From contig JAPDRN010000015.1 of assembly GCA_030247855.1 (NCBI GenBank), forward strand, positions 248,001-312,000: 64,000 nt of DNA, given 5' to 3'. Under the pieces are notes generated by a model that saw only the letters and a program-made list of their open reading frames with translations, made no database searches and had not been told where the DNA came from. The DNA comes from Knufia peltigerae (lineage: Eukaryota; Ascomycota; Eurotiomycetes; Chaetothyriales; Trichomeriaceae). A program made the position numbers and the translations under genes. Of this stretch, positions 57,984-64,000 are shown one piece after another (positions within the stretch are counted from its first letter, which is position 1; the number at the start of each line of letters is the position of its first letter).

Positions 57984-58450
57984 ATGGTGAGCCTATCTAC
58001 TCTCCGCTCCGTAATTGTATATCTGCTAATTTGGAGGAGGTCTTCATCCTAGGGGTCAATTTCCCGGAGCACCGCTTCTTGAAGGTTTGTCGGAGCATAG
58101 ATGAACGTCCATATTCTCGTGCTGACGTGCTGTTTGTATAGCGTGCCCTGGAAAAGTTCTTTGGTGTTGGAGCTCACACTCGTGCTCGAATAATGTCAAG
58201 ATTCTACCTCCACGATACGATCCGAGTTGGAGAGCTGTCCCAGAACCAAGTCCTCGATCTCACAGCCCATCTCGACTCCATGAAACTCGAAAACCATCTG
58301 CGGAGACAAATAAACCAAGATATTCAACGACTAAGAGATACCGGCACGTACAGAGGAAGAAGGCATGCCATGAATTTACCTGTCCGTGGGCAAGGCACAA
58401 GGAGTCAGACCAAGAACGCCCGGTGGTTCAACAAGGTGGAAAGACACTAG
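57984..58450 (+). CDS. SWS2: Mitochondrial ribosomal protein uS13m (Sws2)
   Basis: 118 aa. Exons 57984-57986 (just the ATG), 58040-58084 and 58142-58450. Intron 1 (53 bp, GTGAGC..CTAAT..GGAG) directly follows the start codon, and intron 2 is 57 bp with CTGAC and TATAG. The product starts MVFILGVNFPEHRFLK, matching the conserved fungal uS13m N-terminus, continues FFGVGAHTRARIMSRFYLH and ends with HAMNLPVRGQGTRSQTKNA, the S13 signature binding 16S-like rRNA at the small-subunit head. Without intron 1 the frame stops after 22 codons, so the single-codon exon is required for this protein. Mitochondrial matrix. Divergent from the cyclophilin gene by 272 bp. Confidence 0.88.
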
Positions 58451-58759
58451 AGGTCCGGAGCTGCCATTTCCCCGGTCCTTGTCTCGGGTTTGTAAATTTA
58501 CAAGATCAATCAAATTCATGTTTAAGCATGTCTCCAAGGCGGCAGTACACCTTCAGGAAGTGTAGGAGCACTGCGCATGAATGTGTATGCCCACAGGAGG
58601 AGGACGACCGACACTATTTCCTTGGGAAGAGAAGGATTTACGAACTTGTCTTTATATGGGCTGCCTACATTGAGCAGCCAATTGATGGATCTATGTTCGA
58701 CCAGTACTAGTACAGTACTCGCGGTCTCGTCATCCGCGGCTGATGACTTCCTTTCCACC
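58451..58759. other. Convergent intergenic region
   Basis: 309 bp of 3' flank between uS13m and the cotransporter. Nothing recognisable. Confidence 0.5.
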
Positions 58760-61700
58760 TTATAAATTGGTGGTAACGGTCATACTGTTACTGTGTACAA
58801 GAAGCGTTGGCGGCAATCCACCGACCAAGACTTCCAGATTGCTGATATAGCCAAGACTGTCAACTTCACTCTTGTATGTACCGTCAACCGGCGCTGGGAG
58901 TGTTGTAAATATCACCGCGGTATCTTCGCTATTCTGCGATATCAATTCATTCAATATCAGGTGCTGTGCCCGACTTGGCAAATCGTTAAAGGACAATGGA
59001 ATAGAGGCAGCTGACGGAAACCCAGACGGAGGCCGGGGCCGGGCACTGTCGTCTATAGTCCGCTGGTAGATTGAGCGACCGGTATCTGGCTCAGTTTCGT
59101 CCACCGTCTGCCGTCGAGGATGAGGTTCATCAGCAAACATAATGGACGGCCCGACTCCCTCCTCGCTTGCCAGCCGCGTCAGAGGCACTGGCGAAGATGT
59201 GAAATTTGGCGACGTGCCACGCTTCGAGCTGGAAACCTGTAGAGTGTTCGTAGACATGGGCGAGGGAGCGAAGCCGGCCATCGCAGCCGGACTGCGCCCA
59301 CGTTGGTCTTCATTTGTGTCACCCATGAGTTTCCCATCTAGAGGCTGCAATTGAGATGGCGAAGATGTTGACTCGGACGCACCTTGGTGTCTAGGTTTCT
59401 TATGTTTCCTCTTGGATCTTTTAGAACTTGCTAGGCTGCTCTTTTTCGAGGAACTTTTGGCTTTGCTTGAAGTTCTTAAATCGGCGGAATCCGACTCGTG
59501 AAGCAGCATCTCCTCCTCAGAGGAGCTTGCTGCGGAGGCCTCATAGTTGTCTTCATCTTCGTAATTCTCATCATCTTCCTCACTCGAGGAACTTGACCCT
59601 TCAGAGTCGCTAGGGTGAGAAGCGTGCCGACTAAGCATATCATCATCAAGGCGTGAAGTCCGCATGGAGAGGCTAATGCCTAGATTGGACAAGTTCCCCA
59701 GCGAAGACTTCCTCCTGGGTCGATTAAGCAGCTTCCGCAAGCCTTCAAAACGAACCATAGAAGCTTCTCTTCTTCCTTGGAAAGAAGAATTGGGCCACTC
59801 GACATCCTCTGTCATCGAGAGCACGTCGGCAGCACTGATATCGCCGGATTGGGAGTGACCGCGGAGTGTTTGAAGCTCACGCCACCATGTTTCATCTTCC
59901 AACACCTTATCAGCCTGATCACGGGTTTCATCGTCCACGTCTTGACCATTTACGATAAAGTTGTAAGATTTCACACTACCACAAGCCAACCAGAAGACGA
60001 GCACCTCCGCTTGAATGCGAAGGTTTTCGAGCAGAGATGTAACGCGTGACCTCTCGTCTTCCACGTCAGATTCGTATTCGACAAAAACCGCGACTCGGAG
60101 TTTGAAGGCGCGCTTCCATGAAGGCACAGTGTGTAATATGCAGCCAAGTTGGAGGATAAGTGTATAGGTGTCAAAATTTGTCGTGAGGACATTTCGAGAT
60201 TGGCCATCCGCCTCGGAGGTAATCTCAGCCGACATCTGAATCGGCCAAAGGTCGATAAATTTCTTCGTAACCCCTTCTGGGGCTTTGGGTAATTCCAGCT
60301 CTCCGAAGCCAACGGCGACAGCCACGTTTGTCTTGAGCTTTAATATCATGTCTTCTAGCACCATAACGTAGCTCTGGACATCGGTTCGTTTCTCGACATA
60401 GCATGAATCTGTAGGAAGCTCTCCTTTCATCATACTCTTGCTCGTCCTTCGCCTTTTGAGTGAACTGTGTTTCCTCTCTGGAGGAGGGCTGGGAACATCA
60501 ACTAATGGTTGTTCTGCGCGGAATTGTTGTATGTTGTAGAAGCCGAAAACAACAATATTGGGCCGCATACCTCCCAGACCCGCCGACAGGAAAATGTTTC
60601 TCGCCCCCCACTCAATAGAAGGCGAGATAGCGACATTGACGAAGGCTTTGATCTTGGAAAAGTCGATGAATTTGTTCCAAGCGGCTTGTTGGCGTCGAGC
60701 TTCGGGTACAGAGTCACCAAAGTTTTGAGTGACAATCACATGGCCAATGATGAAAAGTGCCCCCTTCTTCAGGGAATTGCAAAACTGAATGAGTTTGTAT
60801 CCTCTTCTAGGGTCGTTCACGAAGAGGAGTACCTGAGGACGCCAAAACTTGACATGTTCTGATTTCAGCCGTAACAAATACTTCCTCACCTGATGGTAAA
60901 TAAGTACTTCGGAAATTGAGCCCCAAGGTTTTGGGATTGTGGTGTAATGAATGATCACAATCAGGATCAGGAGGATGGCGATTGAGCCTGAAGCAGAGAG
61001 TCCATCAACAAAAAACATACTGGCGACGCACATGACGGCACCTGCCGCTGCCGTCCACCAGCTAAAATAATGGAAAGACGGTCGGAAGTTAGGAGCCGAA
61101 CCAATTCGTAGGAGGAATGTGGCAACATTAAGAGCAAAGAATGTCCTAAAGGTGGTCAGCTGTGGACAAGGATTGAATGTAGAAAACTCACATTAGATAA
61201 GTCATCGTAATCAGAGACGCAATCCTATTGATGTCAAGAACAAGAGTAAGTTGTGCTACAATAAAGGTGAAGAAGATGGCAAGGACCGGTTCGTCAGATT
61301 TCCGACTCCCTTGACCGAATATCGAAAGGCCTGGGAAGACGCTGTCACGGGCAATGGCCTGGAGCTGTTTGGCAGGACCGATAATGCCCATCAAGACGCT
61401 GAAAAAGGTTGTAGCAATCTCACCCACAAGAATGAGCGCACCGGACACGTTCGTGTCCTGAACTACGTTCACGTTCCTGTAAAATGATTCTCTCGTGACA
61501 CTTGCAGCGAGGGCTATGATGACCGAGGTGTACGAGATGAATGTGAGAGCAAGTCCGCCCAAGGTGCCGCGTGGAATAGACTTGCTGGGATTCTTCAGAT
61601 CACCGGACATGCTGGCCCCAGCTAGTATACCCCCAGTAGCTGGGAAGAGAATGCCAAAGAGATCCTGGTAGTTCTCTTTGCCACGTACTTGACTTCCCGC

Positions 61701-62798
61701 AGCGCCTCTGGTGAACTGTGGTAACAGATTTGCTTTCAGAGTCTTGATGCTCAATCCGGTAAAGTGGGTAAAGTGATTTTTGCCGAAGAATGGATGCATG
61801 ACGAGGGCCGAGAGAGGAATGCTGAATGTGGCGAGCAAGAGAATGAGGAGAAGAGCATTACTTGCGCGAGCGAAGATGGAGCTCCCTGCTAGACAGATGG
61901 CGACGCAAACCACCACGACCGCTGTGCTAAACAGATACTGCCACCAAGGACCTTCAGGGATAGCATTTGCCCAATCTCCAGATTCAGACCCAAAGACATA
62001 ATAGAGACAGTCGATGAGACCAGCCGCATTCATGCCAGTATTGAACACGAATCCAAGATACGAGACCAGTCCAATAGCTCCACCAAACTCAGGGCCCAGG
62101 GATCTGGAGATTAGGTAGTAAGCACCACCGCCACGCACAACACCGTTTGAGGCCACGGCAGAGATAGACATGGTTGTCAAGAGATTGATCAAGTAAGCGA
62201 CGGCCAACATGCCCAGCATGCCGATAACACCGCTTTGGCCCAGAATGAAACCAAATCGGATGAACATGAGAATACTCAACACGTTCAGACTCGTAGGGAC
62301 AAATACTCCTGAAAACGTACCCAGCTTGTCGGTGCCACCATTCGCTCGTGGCAGTATAGGCACTTGGTTAGAGGTGGGAGTCTCAGGTTTGGTGCTTGCA
62401 GAATGCAACTGTCCGGTCAAGGGATCCTGTGGCATAGAGGCTGCAAGATCAACTTGCCCATTAGCCCGGCCACTTTCTTGCACATTATGAACATTGTCGA
62501 AAGTCCCATACACGCCTGTCGACGAGGCTGTTTGGGGACGAGTGATCGAGGGGCTGGAAGCCGCGGACGGAACAGGTACGGGCCTCGAAGGAGAATCGGG
62601 AACAGAATCACCATGATCGTCCGGTGGTTGGCCTCGGGATTCTGATAAAGCAGCAAATGACGATCTTCGTAACAGTTGAGCAGCATCATCGGTAGCTGTG
62701 CGTGCTAAGAATGTTGGCCGACTTCGTGTGAGAGTGCCTCGTCCCAGGGCCGGCCATTCCTTTCCTCCCGTGCCAACCATGATTGCGATGGAATCCAC
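58760..62798 (-). CDS. VHC1: Cation-chloride cotransporter (SLC12, Vhc1-like)
   Basis: 1330 aa from exons 62798-61192 and 61145-58760. The 46-bp intron (GTGAGT, CTGAC, TTTAG) lies within a TM segment, giving ITMTYLMTFFALNVATF. Fungal vacuolar K-Cl cotransporter type. The N-terminus is disordered. The membrane part starts with GTFSGVFVPTSLNVLSILMFIRFGFILGQ and GVVRGGGAYYLISRSLGPEFGGAIG, both SLC12/APC signatures, and includes ILAGASMSGDLKNPSKSIPRGT. After about 12 TM helices comes a long cytosolic domain (KYLLRLKSEHVKFWRPQVLL) with a Ser/acid-rich insertion, ending FTTLPAPVDG..GLPPTLLVHSNSMTVTTNL, typical of the KCC tail. ATG 62780 is an alternative start. Confidence 0.9.
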
Positions 62799-63673
62799 TG
62801 TCGAAATGCCAGTCCATCATCAATACATGGCTTGAAGGTTGAGCAAATTATTGGGCATTACGAGACTGGAGAAGACGATATCTGAGGTTGTCGTACAGTG
62901 TGTGTAGTGTTGTCATCTGCGTTTTGAGATCTAGACTCGGACTCTTATCGCGTGGGGACAAGTCGTTACTTGTAGAGTCGTAGCTTGAGAACCTTCGTGA
63001 CGGGCCGTCGACGGTGCTACCAGAAAGTCCTCAACCACAAACACCACGAATGCTTGTAAGATAGATACCCTGTACTGTACCAAGGTAACCGTATTGTAAA
63101 GTTGCAACAGTCGTGGCTCGGGTGGAATTTATTACGAGATGTGACGTGTGGAATGAGGAACTGATGGACACTTTTGACTCCCGTAGCCTGGGCGAAATTT
63201 TTTCTTCCTTAACAAACTGGCTCCGAGGCTTGTTATAGTCCGTGAGTGGCACTGAATGCGAAAGATTGGTTAAGAGGTACAGTACGTCCCCTTGATGCAT
63301 GGCCCAGATCTTTGCCATCCAGTCACGAGGATGAGACAGAATTCGCCGTCGCCGAGAGTGACCTGGGCATTTACGAGTGGCAGACCTCATTCTCTCGGGC
63401 CTTCAAGTTAGTCCGCCAGGAATATTTAAGCGGCGGAGCCCGAAAAGCCACCAGCATCATGGGCCACAGTCCCCCATGACCTCGTCGGCCTCCTTTGTCC
63501 ATCTCGCTACCACACAATTCATACTGCATATTCCATAAGCCATTGACTGTTCTTTCTTATTCCTTTATCTAAACTCACTCGCTTATATGTCGCATTCACA
63601 AGCCTAATTCTGTACTCCATCTCTGCTGCTTGACGGATGCCTCTCATACTGCTTGTCTACAATCTCTGTCAAC
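62799..63673. other. Divergent promoter region
   Basis: 875 bp between the divergent starts of the cotransporter and the right-edge gene. Pyrimidine-rich before 63674. No gene seen. Confidence 0.5.
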
Positions 63674-64000
63674 ATGGCCTCGCCCGCACCCAAACCTCTA
63701 GACATCCGGGCTAGACGTAGTAGTCCTTCGATCACCCCAGCGGCGGCCTCTCCCAATCCTTCTACGCATTCCAGACATACCTCGATGGCCAGACTATCCT
63801 CTCCTGTCCCGTCCCATCGTCTCAACAGTCCCCCGGTTGGCCAGGTTCCGACTCCTCAGCAGATGGCTTCCGACAAGCTTGACAACGTTTTGCCCAAACT
63901 CGACAATTTCGGCTCGTTACCTGGTCCTGGGCAGTCTGCTCTCTCTACAGCCCTTGCCTCTTCGTCCAAATCACCGCCCCGTATTCACACACCTCCCATG
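63674..64000 (+). CDS. Unknown Ser/Pro-rich protein, 5' part only
   Basis: Open from ATG 63674 to the window edge (109 codons, no stop). The visible part is disordered and rich in Ser, Pro and basic residues (DIRARRSSPSITPAAASPNP, RLSSPVPSHRLNSPP), then DKLDNVLPKLDNFGSLPGPGQSAL, which looks like the start of a structured helix. No family recognised. Possibly a regulatory protein with a disordered N-terminus; the rest lies outside the window. Confidence 0.65.
   Translation, partial: MASPAPKPLDIRARRSSPSITPAAASPNPSTHSRHTSMARLSSPVPSHRLNSPPVGQVPTPQQMASDKLDNVLPKLDNFGSLPGPGQSALSTALASSSKSPPRIHTPPM

Overview
The window looks like a chromosomal segment of a filamentous ascomycete (Pezizomycotina). Genes lie on both strands, most carry short introns of about 45-130 bp with GT..CTAAC/CTGAC..AG signals, and many encode unmistakable fungal or eukaryotic orthologues (aquarius, THO subunit, securin, tropomyosin, PIG-U, pescadillo, Ded1, mitochondrial uS13). 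The style resembles Eurotiomycetes, possibly black yeasts, but the species cannot be fixed from sequence alone. I saw no transposon, rRNA, tRNA or CRISPR. One assembly gap (10 N) sits between suspicious homopolymer runs near 49.5-49.7 kb.

Layout. 0.2-4 kb: three small-molecule enzymes (SDR, two alpha/beta hydrolases). 4.1-10.9 kb: divergent AQR and THO-subunit genes. 10.9-14.7 kb: a 3.8-kb gene-poor stretch. 14.7-18.7 kb: a C2H2 regulator and a six-exon unknown gene rebuilt here from splice signals. 19.7-21.8 kb: a Pho84-type phosphate transporter. 22.4-24.1 kb: succinate-semialdehyde dehydrogenase.

24.8-36.3 kb is the most interesting block: a compact accessory gene cluster with an FAD amine/sarcosine-type oxidase, an MFS transporter, a Baeyer-Villiger monooxygenase, a Rieske non-heme iron oxygenase, a Zn2Cys6 regulator and a cupin protein. 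The same perfect 16-bp palindrome (CGG-N8-CCG type) occurs upstream of the first and last genes and nowhere else that I could find. It is a strong candidate operator for the cluster's own Zn2Cys6 factor. I infer an inducible catabolic cluster with an unknown, perhaps N-containing, substrate.

37-48.3 kb returns to conserved genes: NatD, PIG-U, NOP7, RRP17, tropomyosin, securin, a branched-chain aminotransferase and an Erv2-like oxidase. 48.4-64 kb: a cysteine-motif unknown, an aldo-keto reductase, Ded1, an ER cyclophilin with two possible C-termini, mitochondrial uS13 (its start codon is an exon by itself), a Vhc1-type cation-chloride cotransporter, and the 5' part of an unknown gene cut by the window edge.

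Gene models given as exon lists were assembled by eye from reading frame, donor, branch and acceptor signals. They are predictions, not RNA-supported facts.
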